Below are positions 25,338 to 37,266 of a stretch of 46,089 bases of DNA, one piece after another; position 1 is the stretch's first letter, and each line of letters opens with the position of its first letter. A program made the translations under genes and the position numbers. Under the pieces are notes generated by a model that ran no database searches, had not been told where the DNA came from, and saw only the letters and a program-made list of their open reading frames with translations. This DNA is from Eubacteriales bacterium (GTDB lineage Bacteria; Bacillota; Clostridia; Lachnospirales; Lachnospiraceae), in contig JAUNGT010000021.1 of the NCBI GenBank assembly GCA_030524455.1, positions 1-46,089 on the forward strand, written 5' to 3'.

Positions 25338-27875
25338 TTACTCGTTCTCTTCCTCCGCGTCCTGTGCGTCCTGCGCGTCGATCTCCTCGGCGGCGGCGTC
25401 CACGTCGTCAAATTCCTGATTGCCGTCGGATACCTTTTCCCGCACCTTGGCGATCTGGGCCACGGTCACTCCCTTATCCAGATTGATCAGCTTCACGCCG
25501 GAGGTGATCCTTCCAAGCAGAGAGATTTCCTCCATGCGGATCTGGATAATGATCCCCTCGGTGGTAATCATCATGATCTCGTTTTCGTCGGTAACGGCCT
25601 TGACGCCGATCACATAGCCGGTCTTTTCCGTGATCTTATAGCACTTGACACCCTTGCCGCCCCTGTGCTGAACCGTAAACTCGTCCAGTCCGGTGCGCTT
25701 GCCCATGCCGTTTTCCGACACGATCAGCAGGGAATCGCCCTGCTTGGAAAGCTGCATTCCGACTACCTCGTCGTTGTCGGAGAGCGTCATGCCGATCACG
25801 CCCATGGACATCCTTCCGGTGGAGCGCACGTCCGTCTCCTTAAAGCGGATGCACATGCCGTCCCGCGTCACCAGGAAAATCTCGCTGTTTTCGTCGGTGA
25901 TCTTGACCTCGATCAGCTCGTCGTCGTCCCTGAGATTGATGGCAGCCAGTCCGTTCTTGCGCACATTGCTGTACTCCATAATCGGCGTTTTCTTCACGAT
26001 TCCCCTGCGCGTCACCATGAAGAGATTCTCGTTCTCCTCATAATCCTTCACCGGGATGATCGCGGAAATCTTCTCCTCCGGCGCAAGCTGCAGAAGGTTG
26101 ATGATCGCCGTGCCTCTGGCCGTGCGTCCCGCCTCCGGGATCTCATATGCCTTCAGACGGTACACCCGCCCGAAGTTTGTGAAAAACATCACATAGTGAT
26201 GGGTCGTCGTCATCAGAAGGTCGGAGATAAAGTCCTCCTCGATGGTCTGCATCCCCTTGATGCCCTTGCCGCCGCGGTTCTGCGCCTTGAAATTGTCCAC
26301 GGTCATGCGCTTGATGTAGCCGAGGTTCGTCATGGCGATAATCGTGTTTCCTCTGGGGATCATATCCTCCATGGAAATATCGAACTCGTCAAAGCCGATC
26401 TTGCTTCTTCTGTCGTCGCCGTATTTTTCTTTGACGATTAAAAGCTCCTCTCGGATCACGCCCAAAAGCCTCTTTTCATCCGCCAGAATCGCCTTCAGCT
26501 CCGCGATGCGGATCAAAAGCTCCTGATGCTCGGCCTCCAGCTTCTCCCGCTCCAGGCCGGTCAGCGCCCGCAGACGCATATCGATGATGGCCTGGGCCTG
26601 CACGTCGGTCAGCCCGAAGCGCTCGATCAGGCGCTCCTTGGAAATCTGCGGCGTCTTGCTGCTGCGGATGATCTGGATCACCTCGTCGATATTGTCCTGG
26701 GCAATCAGCAAGCCCTGTAAAATATGGTCCCGCTCCTCGGCCTTGTTTAAATCGTACTTTGTCCTGCGGGTAACCACGTCCTCCTGATGCTTAATGTAGC
26801 ATTTGAGCATGTCCAGAAGGTTTAAGATGCGGGGCTCTCCGTTGACCAGGGCAAGCATAATGACGCCGAAGGTGTCCTGCATCTGGGTATGCTTGTAGAG
26901 CTGGTTTAAAATCACGTTGGCGTTGGCGTCCCGGCGCAGCTCGATCACCACTCTGGTTCCCTCGCGGTTGGACTCGTCGCGCAGGTCGGTGATGCCGTCG
27001 ATGCGCTTTTCCTTATGCAGGTCGGCAATCTTTTCAATCAGCTTCGCCTTGTTCACCATGTAGGGAAGCTCGGTGACGATAATCTGGCTCTTGCCGTTGG
27101 GCAGCGTCTCGATATTCGTCACGGCGCGCACGCGGATCTTGCCTCGCCCGGTGCGGTAGGCCTCCTCCGCGCCGCGACTTCCCAGGATCATGCCTCCGGT
27201 GGGGAAATCCGGGGCCTTCACGATTCCCATGATCTCCTCGATCTGAGTGTCCCGATCCTCCAGGATCCGGTTATCCATAATCCTCACCACCGCGTCCACC
27301 ACCTCGCGCAGATTATGGGGCGGGATGTTGGTCGCCATACCCACGGCGATCCCGGAGGTACCGTTTACCAGAAGGTTCGGATAGCGGGAGGGAAGCACCA
27401 CGGGCTCTTTTTCCGTCTCGTCAAAGTTCGGCTCAAAATCCACCGTGTCCTTGTTGATGTCCGCCAGCATTTCCATGGAAATCCTGGACAGACGGGCCTC
27501 CGTGTAACGCATGGCCGCCGGACCGTCGCCGTCCTCGGAGCCAAAGTTGCCGTGGCCGTCCACCAGCGGATAGCGGGTGTTCCACTCCTGCGCCATGTTT
27601 ACCAGAGCGCCGTAGATGGAGCTGTCGCCGTGGGGATGGTATTTACCCATCGTATCGCCGACGATACGGGCGCATTTTCGGTGCGGCTTATCCGGCCCGT
27701 TGTTTAACTCGATCATGGAGTAGAGCACGCGGCGCTGCACCGGCTTTAAGCCGTCCCTCACGTCGGGAAGGGCGCGGGCCGCGATGACGCTCATGGCGTA
27801 GTCGATGTAGGACTCCTCCATTTTTTTCTTCAGATCGACTTCTTCTATCTTGTCAAAAATATTGTCTTCCATCAT
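25338..27875 (-). CDS. gyrA: DNA gyrase subunit A
   Basis: An 845-residue type II topoisomerase subunit that cuts and rejoins DNA for negative supercoiling. The active-site tyrosine is Tyr124 in RYTEARLS, and the GyrA-box QNRGGKG in the C-terminal beta-pinwheel separates it from ParC. The quinolone region reads HPHGDSSIYGALV: Ser85 matches E. coli Ser83, while Gly89 stands where E. coli has Asp87 and many Gram-positives have Glu. An acidic tail (EEIDAQDAQDAEEENE) follows. Two adjacent ATGs (27875 and 27872) are possible starts; the second is better spaced from GAGGAGG. It is 14 bases downstream of gyrB, so the two are co-transcribed. Confidence 0.97.
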   Translation of the reverse strand: MMEDNIFDKIEEVDLKKKMEESYIDYAMSVIAARALPDVRDGLKPVQRRVLYSMIELNNGPDKPHRKCARIVGDTMGKYHPHGDSSIYGALVNMAQEWNTRYPLVDGHGNFGSEDGDGPAAMRYTEARLSRISMEMLADINKDTVDFEPNFDETEKEPVVLPSRYPNLLVNGTSGIAVGMATNIPPHNLREVVDAVVRIMDNRILEDRDTQIEEIMGIVKAPDFPTGGMILGSRGAEEAYRTGRGKIRVRAVTNIETLPNGKSQIIVTELPYMVNKAKLIEKIADLHKEKRIDGITDLRDESNREGTRVVIELRRDANANVILNQLYKHTQMQDTFGVIMLALVNGEPRILNLLDMLKCYIKHQEDVVTRRTKYDLNKAEERDHILQGLLIAQDNIDEVIQIIRSSKTPQISKERLIERFGLTDVQAQAIIDMRLRALTGLEREKLEAEHQELLIRIAELKAILADEKRLLGVIREELLIVKEKYGDDRRSKIGFDEFDISMEDMIPRGNTIIAMTNLGYIKRMTVDNFKAQNRGGKGIKGMQTIEEDFISDLLMTTTHHYVMFFTNFGRVYRLKAYEIPEAGRTARGTAIINLLQLAPEEKISAIIPVKDYEENENLFMVTRRGIVKKTPIMEYSNVRKNGLAAINLRDDDELIEVKITDENSEIFLVTRDGMCIRFKETDVRSTGRMSMGVIGMTLSDNDEVVGMQLSKQGDSLLIVSENGMGKRTGLDEFTVQHRGGKGVKCYKITEKTGYVIGVKAVTDENEIMMITTEGIIIQIRMEEISLLGRITSGVKLINLDKGVTVAQIAKVREKVSDGNQEFDDVDAAAEEIDAQDAQDAEEENE

Positions 27876-27889
27876 TCCTCCTCGCCGGA

Positions 27890-30906
<3,017 letters not shown>

Positions 30907-30913
30907 GTTCGTC

Positions 30914-31141
30914 TCATTCCTGTTCGTCCGACGCGGATAAAATCCGCAGCGTTTGTCCATTATACTCTACAAGATCCCCGCCCACAAGCTTTTTTCCGCG
31001 GGCGGTTTCCACCGCGCCGTTGACCTTCACCTTGCCGGCCTGCACCTCGAACTTGGCCTCCACGCCGGATCCGCACAATCCGGAAGCCTTCAGCGCCTGG
31101 CCGAGCTTGATGTGTTCGTCTCTGATCCGATAGGTCTGCAT
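30914..31141 (-). CDS. yaaA: S4-domain RNA-binding protein YaaA/RlbA
   Basis: A 75-residue protein made of one S4 RNA-binding domain (IKLGQALKASGLCGSGVEAK, then VKVNGAVETARGKKL). Such a gene lies between dnaN and recF in Bacillus and many Clostridia. Its ligand RNA is not settled; a ribosome-related role has been proposed for the family. Confidence 0.93.
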   Translation of the reverse strand: MQTYRIRDEHIKLGQALKASGLCGSGVEAKFEVQAGKVKVNGAVETARGKKLVGGDLVEYNGQTLRILSASDEQE

Positions 31142-31166
31142 ATCCTACTCCTTTTTGCGATCCTTC

Positions 31167-32273
31167 TTACGCCGCCGTGAAGTTCACGGGGAGAATCAGG
31201 TAAATATAGCTGTTATCGTCGTTCCGGATAAAGCAGGGCGCCTTCGGATTGACAAGATATACGGTAATCTGCTCATCGTCGATGACACGCAGGGCGTCGA
31301 TGAGAAAACGGGGATTGAAGCCGATCATCATATCCTTGCCGCTTTTCTCAATGTCGATCTGCTCATTCATGCTGCCGATGGCGGAATTGATCTTAAGCTC
31401 CATGGAGCCGTCCGTGATGTTGATGATAATCGGCTTTTTGTCGCCCTCCTTCACCAAAAGGGTGGCGCGGTCGATACAGCTTAAAAATTCTCTCTTGTTG
31501 ATGACCATCTTTGTCTCGTAATCGCTGGAGAGCATCTGGTCAATGCGGAAATATTCTCCCTCAATCAGGCGGGAAACCACCGTGGTGGAATCAAATTCGA
31601 ACAGCACATGGTTGGGGGTAAAGAAAATCGACACATCCTTATCCGTCTCCCCGGAAAGGATTTTGCTGATTTCATTTAAGGTTTTGCCGGGAATGACGAC
31701 CTTCTTGGGCTCATAGCTGTTCTTGAGCTGTATTTTGCGGATGGAAATGCGGTGTCCGTCCAGGGAAACCACTTTCAGCTCATCCCCGTTGATTTCAAAC
31801 AGCTCTCCGGTCATCAGCCGGTTGTTGTCGTTGTCTGCGATGGAGAAAATCGTCTGCCGGATCACCTCCTTTAAGGTGAACTGGGAGATCAGGATGGAAT
31901 CGTTTCTCTCAATCTCCGGCAGGTAGGAAAAGTCGTCGCCGGATTTGGCCGCGATATTGAATTTTGCTTTCTCGCAGGTGATGACGGTCTGGAATTTTTC
32001 ATCCGCAGAAAGGGTAATATCACTGTCGGGCAGCTTGCGGACAATCTCCAGAAAAATTTTGGCATCCAGGGCGATAATGCCGGGCTCCTCAATCATACCG
32101 GCTACGGTCGTCTCAATGCCAAGCTCCATATCGTTGGCGGTCAGCTTGATGCAGCCCTGGCTGCAGTCGATCAGAATACATTCCAGGATCGTCATCGTCG
32201 TCTTGGCGGGAACCGCCTTGGAGACAACCTGAAGACCATTTAACAGTTCAGATTTGGAACAGATAAATTTCAT
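31167..32273 (-). CDS. dnaN: DNA polymerase III sliding clamp, beta subunit
   Basis: A 368-residue clamp protein with three repeated domains of about 120 residues, which tethers the polymerase to DNA. The start MKFICSKSELLNGLQVVSKA and the segment TTMTILECILIDC are typical of clostridial DnaN. The ATG at 32273 is preferred to a TTG eight codons upstream. It has a candidate promoter of its own inside the dnaA-dnaN gap. Confidence 0.96.
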   Translation of the reverse strand: MKFICSKSELLNGLQVVSKAVPAKTTMTILECILIDCSQGCIKLTANDMELGIETTVAGMIEEPGIIALDAKIFLEIVRKLPDSDITLSADEKFQTVITCEKAKFNIAAKSGDDFSYLPEIERNDSILISQFTLKEVIRQTIFSIADNDNNRLMTGELFEINGDELKVVSLDGHRISIRKIQLKNSYEPKKVVIPGKTLNEISKILSGETDKDVSIFFTPNHVLFEFDSTTVVSRLIEGEYFRIDQMLSSDYETKMVINKREFLSCIDRATLLVKEGDKKPIIINITDGSMELKINSAIGSMNEQIDIEKSGKDMMIGFNPRFLIDALRVIDDEQITVYLVNPKAPCFIRNDDNSYIYLILPVNFTAA

Positions 32274-32523
32274 GTTGTGTAAAACTCCCTTCTTCAAAAG
32301 ACTGTCGGGAAGGACTTATCCACATCGAAAGGGCCGACAGCAGCCCTCCGGGGGGCCAGGGGCCCGGCGCCGGCAGACAAAGATATAAATATTTAAATTC
32401 GTAGTCGTTCGTAATAGGGGCTGTTGATATGTGGATAACCCTTCTCATTATACTATTTATCAGCAAAAATGGGAACGGTTAAGTTGTGTATAATCCCCGG
32501 ATAACCTCATGGAAAATCTGAAG
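32274..32523. other. dnaA-dnaN intergenic part of oriC (DnaA boxes, GC block and AT-rich tract)
   Basis: Perfect DnaA boxes are TTATCCACA (32316-32324), TGTGGATAA (32430-32438) and TGTGTATAA (32485-32493, matching TTATNCACA); a fourth, TTATACACA, is at 32524-32532 in the end of dnaA. Between the first two lies a run of about 28 bases that is nearly pure G/C (about 32347-32374), followed at once by an AT-rich tract (32380-32399) that could be the unwinding element. In B. subtilis the unwinding element lies in this same interval. Confidence 0.7.
32447..32475 (-). promoter_or_regulatory. Candidate dnaN promoter flanked by DnaA boxes
   Basis: On the minus strand TTCCCA (plus 32470-32475), 17 bases, TATAAT (plus 32447-32452). 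One DnaA box covers about +2 to +10 and another lies 10 bases upstream of the -35, so DnaA could repress it. Confidence 0.55.
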
Positions 32524-33885
32524 TTATACACATATCTTCTTCTTAATCGTTTCGATCTTGTTGTTTAAGTCCTCGTTGGTTTTTAACTCATCCTCAATTT
32601 TATTCACACCGTGGATAATTGTAGTGTGGTCTTTTTTGCCCAGCAGCTTGGCGATATTGGCGTAGGCGGTGTCCGTCAGCTTGCGGCAGAGATACATCAT
32701 CACCTGGCGAGGCAGCACGAATTCGGTGTTGCGCTTTTTGGAGGTAATGTCCTCCGGGGAGACGTTGAACTGCTCCGCCACAACCTCGATGATCAGTTCC
32801 GGCGTGATGGCCTTGGGCTTTGCGGGGTTGATAATGTCCTTTAAGGCGTCCTCCGCCAGCTCCAGCGTGATTTCCGACTGATTCTCAATCTTGGATTTGG
32901 CAAGGATGCGGTTGAAGGCCCCTTCCAGCTCCCGGATATTGGACTTGATGTTGCTGGCGATGTACTTAAAGATCTCGTCGTCCACGTTTTTGCCGCAGTA
33001 ATCGGCGTTCTTGCGCAGGATCGCCATCCTCGTCTCATAGTCGGGCGGCTGGATATCCGCGATCAGGCCCCAGTCGAACCGGGAGCGGAAGCGCTCCTCC
33101 AGGGTTTCCATCTCCTTGGGCGGCTTATCCGAGGACAGGATGATCTGTTTGCCCGCAGAATGAAGCACGTTGAAGGTGTGAAAGAACTCCTCCTGCGTGC
33201 TCTCCTTTCCTATTATAAATTGTACGTCGTCGATCATCAGCACATCGACCGTCCGGTACTTCTCCCGAAGCTTTGTCATGGCGGTGGCGTTACCGCTCCG
33301 GATGGACTCGATCACCTCGTTGGTGAAGGATTCCGAGGTGACGTAAAGCACCTTCATGCTCGGGTTCTGCTCCAGGATGAAGTGTCCGATGGAGTGCATC
33401 AGGTGGGTCTTGCCCAGTCCCGCGCCGCCGTAGATAAACAGCGGATTGTAGGCGTTGCCCGGCGATTCCGCCACCGCCAGGCAGGCGGAATGGGCGAATT
33501 TGTTGTTGTTGCCGACAACGAAGGTATCAAACTTGTACTTCGGGTTTAGGTTGGCCTGCTCGTAGTTGACGTTATAAATATTGGAGGAGGGGGATTTTAA
33601 ATCAGCGTCCGCATCCGCCGGCTTCTCCTTTTCCAGGATGAAGGAAACGTCATAGTCGTGGTCCATCATCTCGGAAATCGTTACCTTAAAGTAATTGCTG
33701 TACTTGCTGGAAATATAGTTTAAGGCGTGGGCCTGTCCGGTCGGGATCTGAATGTAAACCGTGTCGTCCTTGACTTCATAAAACTGCAGAGGTTCGATCC
33801 AGGTGTTATAGGAAATATTTGTGAGCTCGTATTCTGTGTGGATGGTCTGCTTGATCATCTCCCAGTTATCCCCAATAAAGTGCAT
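32524..33885 (-). CDS. dnaA: Chromosomal replication initiator protein DnaA
   Basis: A 453-residue initiator. Domain I spans about 1-85, a short linker follows, and the AAA+ domain has Walker A GGAGLGKT (153-160) and Walker B VLMIDDVQF. The C-terminal DNA-binding domain IV contains KKDHTTIIHGVNKI, the DnaA-box recognition signature. GGAGG precedes the ATG. It is flanked by DnaA-box clusters on both sides and is the first gene of the leftward dnaA-dnaN-yaaA-recF-gyrB-gyrA series. Confidence 0.98.
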   Translation of the reverse strand: MHFIGDNWEMIKQTIHTEYELTNISYNTWIEPLQFYEVKDDTVYIQIPTGQAHALNYISSKYSNYFKVTISEMMDHDYDVSFILEKEKPADADADLKSPSSNIYNVNYEQANLNPKYKFDTFVVGNNNKFAHSACLAVAESPGNAYNPLFIYGGAGLGKTHLMHSIGHFILEQNPSMKVLYVTSESFTNEVIESIRSGNATAMTKLREKYRTVDVLMIDDVQFIIGKESTQEEFFHTFNVLHSAGKQIILSSDKPPKEMETLEERFRSRFDWGLIADIQPPDYETRMAILRKNADYCGKNVDDEIFKYIASNIKSNIRELEGAFNRILAKSKIENQSEITLELAEDALKDIINPAKPKAITPELIIEVVAEQFNVSPEDITSKKRNTEFVLPRQVMMYLCRKLTDTAYANIAKLLGKKDHTTIIHGVNKIEDELKTNEDLNNKIETIKKKICV

Positions 33886-33933
33886 AAAAAACCTCCTCCG
33901 GGTTCTTACCGTAGACTAATTCTATCTTACCCT

Positions 33934-33962
33934 ATCATAAACGAATTGAAGGAAAATGGCAA
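33934..33962 (-). promoter_or_regulatory. Candidate dnaA promoter
   Basis: On the minus strand TTGCCA (plus 33957-33962), 17 bases, TATGAT (plus 33934-33939), each one base from consensus. The leader would be about 40 bases. DnaA boxes start a short way upstream. Confidence 0.6.
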
Positions 33963-34260
33963 ACATTAATTATTCCACAGGACATGTCCACATTTGATGT
34001 GGATATCCTCAATTCGGGAGGGGGATGGGTGGATAATGCTGTGGGAGATGTGGATAAGTGCAATTCACATATTCACATTTGATTTTCAAGGCTTTGTGGA
34101 GGTATTTGAGGATAAATGGAGACTTATCCACAGGTTTTCCACAATTTGTGGATAATGTTATGTCAATCTGTGGATGTGTGGATTGAGAAATCCACAGATG
34201 TTGAAAATCTATATCTGGTAGAAAATTTTATTTTTCGGCACCAATATATTGTATTGTGGA
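33963..34260. other. Main DnaA-box cluster of oriC (dnaA-rpmH gap)
   Basis: Perfect boxes are TGTGGATAA (34049-34057), TTATCCACA (34124-34132) and TGTGGATAA (34147-34155). Near matches are GGTGGATAA (34028-34036), TTTTCCACA (34135-34143), TGTGGATGT (34169-34177) and TGTGGATTG (34177-34185). An AT-rich stretch follows at about 34196-34260. Gene orientation switches across this gap, as expected for a bidirectional origin. Confidence 0.88.
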
Positions 34261-34323
34261 AAGTAACGATTTTTCAGCCGATTTTCCGGCAAAATTATCC
34301 CGCCTAAAAATCCGCGAAATTGC

Positions 34324-34352
34324 TTGACTTATCGGGGGTGAGCCTATATAAT
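34324..34352 (+). promoter_or_regulatory. rpmH-rnpA promoter
   Basis: TTGACT (34324-34329), 17 bases, TATAAT (34347-34352), a near-perfect sigma-A promoter. The leader of about 70 bases contains a 7-base-pair hairpin GCCCTTA/TAAGGGC (34387-34405) before the GGGAGGTG ribosome binding site. Confidence 0.85.
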
Positions 34353-34427
34353 AGGGACGATATTTTCCGATACATGTCATAAATCTGCCCTTAAGCAGTA
34401 AGGGCCTGAAAGGGAGGTGTAGCTTTC

Positions 34428-34562
34428 ATGAAAATGACATTTCAGCCTAAGAAAAGACAGCGCTCCAAGGTGCACGGCTTCAGAGCAAGAATGAGCAGTG
34501 CCGGCGGAAGAAAAGTGTTGGCTGCCAGAAGAGCAAAAGGAAGAAAGAGATTATCCGCATAG
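34428..34562 (+). CDS. rpmH: 50S ribosomal protein L34
   Basis: A 44-residue, very basic protein starting [20 protein letters not shown] and ending KGRKRLSA, the invariant L34 sequence; it is slotted into the large ribosomal subunit. GGGAGGTG precedes the ATG. It lies in the standard place next to rnpA and on the other side of oriC from dnaA. Confidence 0.98.
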   Translation: MKMTFQPKKRQRSKVHGFRARMSSAGGRKVLAARRAKGRKRLSA

Positions 34563-34601
34563 GCCGCAGTTTGTGGCCTATTTTCTCTATGGAGAGAATT
34601 C

Positions 34602-34967
34602 ATGAGATTTACGCAGTCTTTGAGAAAGAACCGGCAGTTCCAGGAGGTTTACAAAAAAGGCGTTTCCCGCGCCAACAGATATCTGATCATGTATGTATTG
34701 GAGAATCATCAGACTGACAACCTCCTGGGAATATCCGTGAGCAAGAAGGTAGGCAACAGCGTGGTAAGACACCGCGTAAAACGGCTCGTCAAAGAAAGCT
34801 ACCGATTACATGAGGATATATTTAATAGTGGTTTAAATATCGTAATCACAGCGCGGGCTTCTGCGGCTTCCATTCCTTATGCACAGATGGAGAGCGCAGT
34901 ATTGCATCTTGGCAGGCTTCATCATATTTTGCGGGATGAGGCAGGACGGTCGGACAACCAATCATGA
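34602..34967 (+). CDS. rnpA: Ribonuclease P protein component
   Basis: A 121-residue basic protein that helps the RNase P RNA process tRNA 5' ends. The conserved RNR-type motif is [16 protein letters not shown] (about 53-68) after KKVGN; it has His where many homologues have Asn. The start [20 protein letters not shown] is typical. The stop overlaps the yidD start (ATGA). Confidence 0.96.
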   Translation: MRFTQSLRKNRQFQEVYKKGVSRANRYLIMYVLENHQTDNLLGISVSKKVGNSVVRHRVKRLVKESYRLHEDIFNSGLNIVITARASAASIPYAQMESAVLHLGRLHHILRDEAGRSDNQS

Positions 34968-35173
34968 AAAAAATGCTGATAGCTTTGATAAAATTTTACA
35001 GGAAATATCTCTCCCCCCTGAAAAGCACCAGATGTCCTTATTTCCCGACCTGCTCCGAGTACGGGCTCGAGGCGGTGGAGAAGTACGGCGCGATAAAGGG
35101 AGGATTTCTGGCGCTCTGGCGCATTTTGAGATGCAACCCCTTTTCAAAGGGAGGATATGACCCGGTTCCTTAA
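34964..35173 (+). CDS. yidD: Membrane protein insertion efficiency factor YidD
   Basis: A 69-residue protein with an amphipathic N-terminus and the YidD core [20 protein letters not shown], then [16 protein letters not shown]. The conserved cysteines are present. It assists YidC and lies directly before yidC, as usual. Confidence 0.96.
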   Translation: MKKMLIALIKFYRKYLSPLKSTRCPYFPTCSEYGLEAVEKYGAIKGGFLALWRILRCNPFSKGGYDPVP

Positions 35174-35202
35174 ACCGGAATCACTGGCAGGAGGAAATAC
35201 CA

Positions 35203-36531
35203 TTGAACGCTATTTTACTGACACAGTATGACGGAGCCATTCTGGGACCGATCGCGAAGGTGCTTGGATGGGTCATGAACGGTATATTCTGGGTACTGGA
35301 CAAGATCGGGATCCCGAGCATCGGACTGGCGATCATTCTCTTTACGATTGTGATTTATCTGCTTTTGATGCCGCTGACCATCCGGCAGCAGAAGTTTTCC
35401 AAGCTCAGCGCAAAGATGAACCCGGAGCTGCAGGCGATCAACCAGAAGTATAAGGGCCAGAAGGACAATGATTCCATGATGGCCATGCAGCAGGAGACGA
35501 AGGCGGTGTACGCCAAGTACGGCGTTTCCCCCACTGGCAGCTGTGTGCAGCTTTTGATCCAGATGCCGATTCTGTTCGCACTTTACCGGGTATTCATGAA
35601 TATGCCCGCTTATGTGCACCAGATTAAGGAAGCCTTTTATCCGATGGTGGAGAAGCTGGCGCAAATCGCCGGCAGCGCAGAGTATATGAGCAGTACGGAG
35701 AATTTCTCCCAGGCGGGCTACTATGCGCGGCAGTTTACCAACGAGGCCTTCACCTCCGGCAATATGCAATATATCCAGAATACTTACATCGACGTGCTCA
35801 ACAAGGCGTCCACCGCGGAGTGGCACCAGCTGGCGGATCATTTTCCGAGTCTGTCCAACGAGATTTTGAGTACCATGCAGACGATGGAGCATTATAACAA
35901 TTTCCTGGGCTTAAACATCGGAAATTCTCCCTCCTATGTGGTGCAGGAGGCTCTTTCGACCGGCGCGTGGCTTCTGGTGATTGCGGGTCTGGCGATCCCG
36001 GTGCTTTCCGCCGTGACGCAGTGGATCAACGTCAAGCTGATGCCCCAGGCTCCTTCCACCAGTGACGCGAGCAACAGCATGGCTTCCTCCATGAAGATGA
36101 TGAACACGGTGATGCCGGTGATGTCCGCCGTATTCTGTTATACGCTGCCTGCCGGTATGGGCCTTTACTGGGTGGCCGGTTCCGTGGTCAGAAGCGTGCA
36201 GCAGGTTGTGATCAACAAGCACATCGATAAGATGGACATTGACGCCGAGATCAAGAAGAACGTGGAGAAGCGCAACGCCAAGCTGCGCAAGAAGGGGATC
36301 GATCCGGAGAAGTTAAACAGCTACGCCACGATGAGCACCCGAAATGTCCGCCCGGCCAATTCCAACGTCATCAGCACCAGGGCAAAGGCTTCCTCCATGA
36401 CGCCGGAGCAGAAGGAAGAAGCGATGCGCAAGGCAACCGAGTATTACAATAAGAACGCCGCAAAACCCGGAAGCCTGGCGGCGAAAGCAAATATGGTAAG
36501 GGATTACAACGAGAAGAACAATAAGAAGTAG
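35203..36531 (+). CDS. yidC: Membrane protein insertase YidC/Oxa1
   Basis: A 442-residue insertase. Hydrophobic segments are at about 20-60 (two close segments), 115-135, 245-265, 300-325. The Oxa1-type core begins FTIVIYLLLMPLTIRQQKFS and includes MQQETKAVYAKYGVSPTGSC. There is no lipobox. The start is TTG at 35203, 8 bases after AGGAGG; no ATG is near, so the non-standard start is well supported. A long charged tail (from about 340) is rich in Lys/Asn. Between the fourth and fifth thirds, a loop (160-225) is longer than in B. subtilis SpoIIIJ, as is common in Lachnospiraceae. Confidence 0.95.
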   Translation: MNAILLTQYDGAILGPIAKVLGWVMNGIFWVLDKIGIPSIGLAIILFTIVIYLLLMPLTIRQQKFSKLSAKMNPELQAINQKYKGQKDNDSMMAMQQETKAVYAKYGVSPTGSCVQLLIQMPILFALYRVFMNMPAYVHQIKEAFYPMVEKLAQIAGSAEYMSSTENFSQAGYYARQFTNEAFTSGNMQYIQNTYIDVLNKASTAEWHQLADHFPSLSNEILSTMQTMEHYNNFLGLNIGNSPSYVVQEALSTGAWLLVIAGLAIPVLSAVTQWINVKLMPQAPSTSDASNSMASSMKMMNTVMPVMSAVFCYTLPAGMGLYWVAGSVVRSVQQVVINKHIDKMDIDAEIKKNVEKRNAKLRKKGIDPEKLNSYATMSTRNVRPANSNVISTRAKASSMTPEQKEEAMRKATEYYNKNAAKPGSLAAKANMVRDYNEKNNKK

Positions 36532-36543
36532 GAGGGGTCAAGC

Positions 36544-37170
36544 ATGGATTTCCAAAGATTTTCAGCGAAAACGGTTGGCGATGCGGTGACGGCCGCGTGC
36601 CAGCACTTCCTGGTGACGAGCGATAAGCTGGAATATGAGATTCTGGAAGAGGGATCGACCGGTTTCCTTGGATTTAATGCAAAACCGGCCGTGATTCAGG
36701 CGCGCGTGAAGGCGACGATCGAGGATCGGGCCATTCAGTTCCTGAACGATGTGTTTGAGGCCATGGGGATGAACGTGACGCTGGATGTGGCCTACAATGA
36801 GCTGGACAGGATTCTGGAGATTGACTTAAGCGGCGACGAGATGGGCATCCTGATCGGAAAGCGCGGACAGACGCTGGATTCCCTGCAGTATCTGGTCTCT
36901 CTGGTGGTCAACAAGGAGGCGGACGAGTATATCCGCGTGAAGGTTGACACGGAGAACTACCGCAAGAGACGCAAGGAAACGCTGGAGAACCTGGCAAAGA
37001 ATATCGCCTATAAGGTGAAGCGGAGCAGGAGGCCGGTGGCTCTGGAGCCGATGAATCCCTATGAGAGAAGGATTATCCACTCCGCTCTGCAGAACGATAA
37101 ATATGTTACCACCCACAGCGAGGGGGACGAGCCCTTCCGCCATGTGGTTGTGACGCTGAAAAAGGCTTGA
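36544..37170 (+). CDS. jag: RNA-binding protein Jag/KhpB
   Basis: A 208-residue RNA-binding protein with three parts: the Jag-N domain (1-50), a KH domain (about 70-140, with GxxG as GKRG in GILIGKRGQTLDSLQYLV) and an R3H domain (about 145-208, with ERRIIHSALQ). AGGAGGGG lies before the ATG. It follows yidC by 12 bases and a terminator comes after it. Confidence 0.95.
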   Translation: MDFQRFSAKTVGDAVTAACQHFLVTSDKLEYEILEEGSTGFLGFNAKPAVIQARVKATIEDRAIQFLNDVFEAMGMNVTLDVAYNELDRILEIDLSGDEMGILIGKRGQTLDSLQYLVSLVVNKEADEYIRVKVDTENYRKRRKETLENLAKNIAYKVKRSRRPVALEPMNPYERRIIHSALQNDKYVTTHSEGDEPFRHVVVTLKKA

Positions 37171-37199
37171 AGGGTTACCGAATGAGGGTATGCAACAAG

Positions 37200-37248
37200 G
37201 GAGGTTTTCGACGGCTGCTTGACAGCCGGCGGGAGCCTCCTTTATTAT
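37200..37248 (+). terminator. Terminator of the rpmH-jag operon with an embedded mnmE promoter
   Basis: GGAGG (37200-37204) pairs with CCTCC (37236-37240) and inside it CGGCTG (37212-37217) pairs with CAGCCG (37223-37228), followed by a T-rich tract. The loop and inner arm contain TTGACA (37219-37224), and TATTAT (37243-37248) lies 18 bases on, in the T tract, which gives a promoter for mnmE with a leader of roughly 12-15 bases. Confidence 0.6.
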
Positions 37249-37266
37249 TTCTATAGGAAAGAGGTC

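Noticed and set aside
33963..34260. The repeated TGTGGA/TCCACA motifs as a CRISPR array or other repeat array
   Set aside because: The repeats are 9-bp DnaA boxes in both orientations at irregular spacing beside dnaA.
34441..34562. The rpmH region as noncoding because its frame is very short
   Set aside because: The 44-codon frame is an intact L34 sequence with a strong ribosome binding site and promoter.
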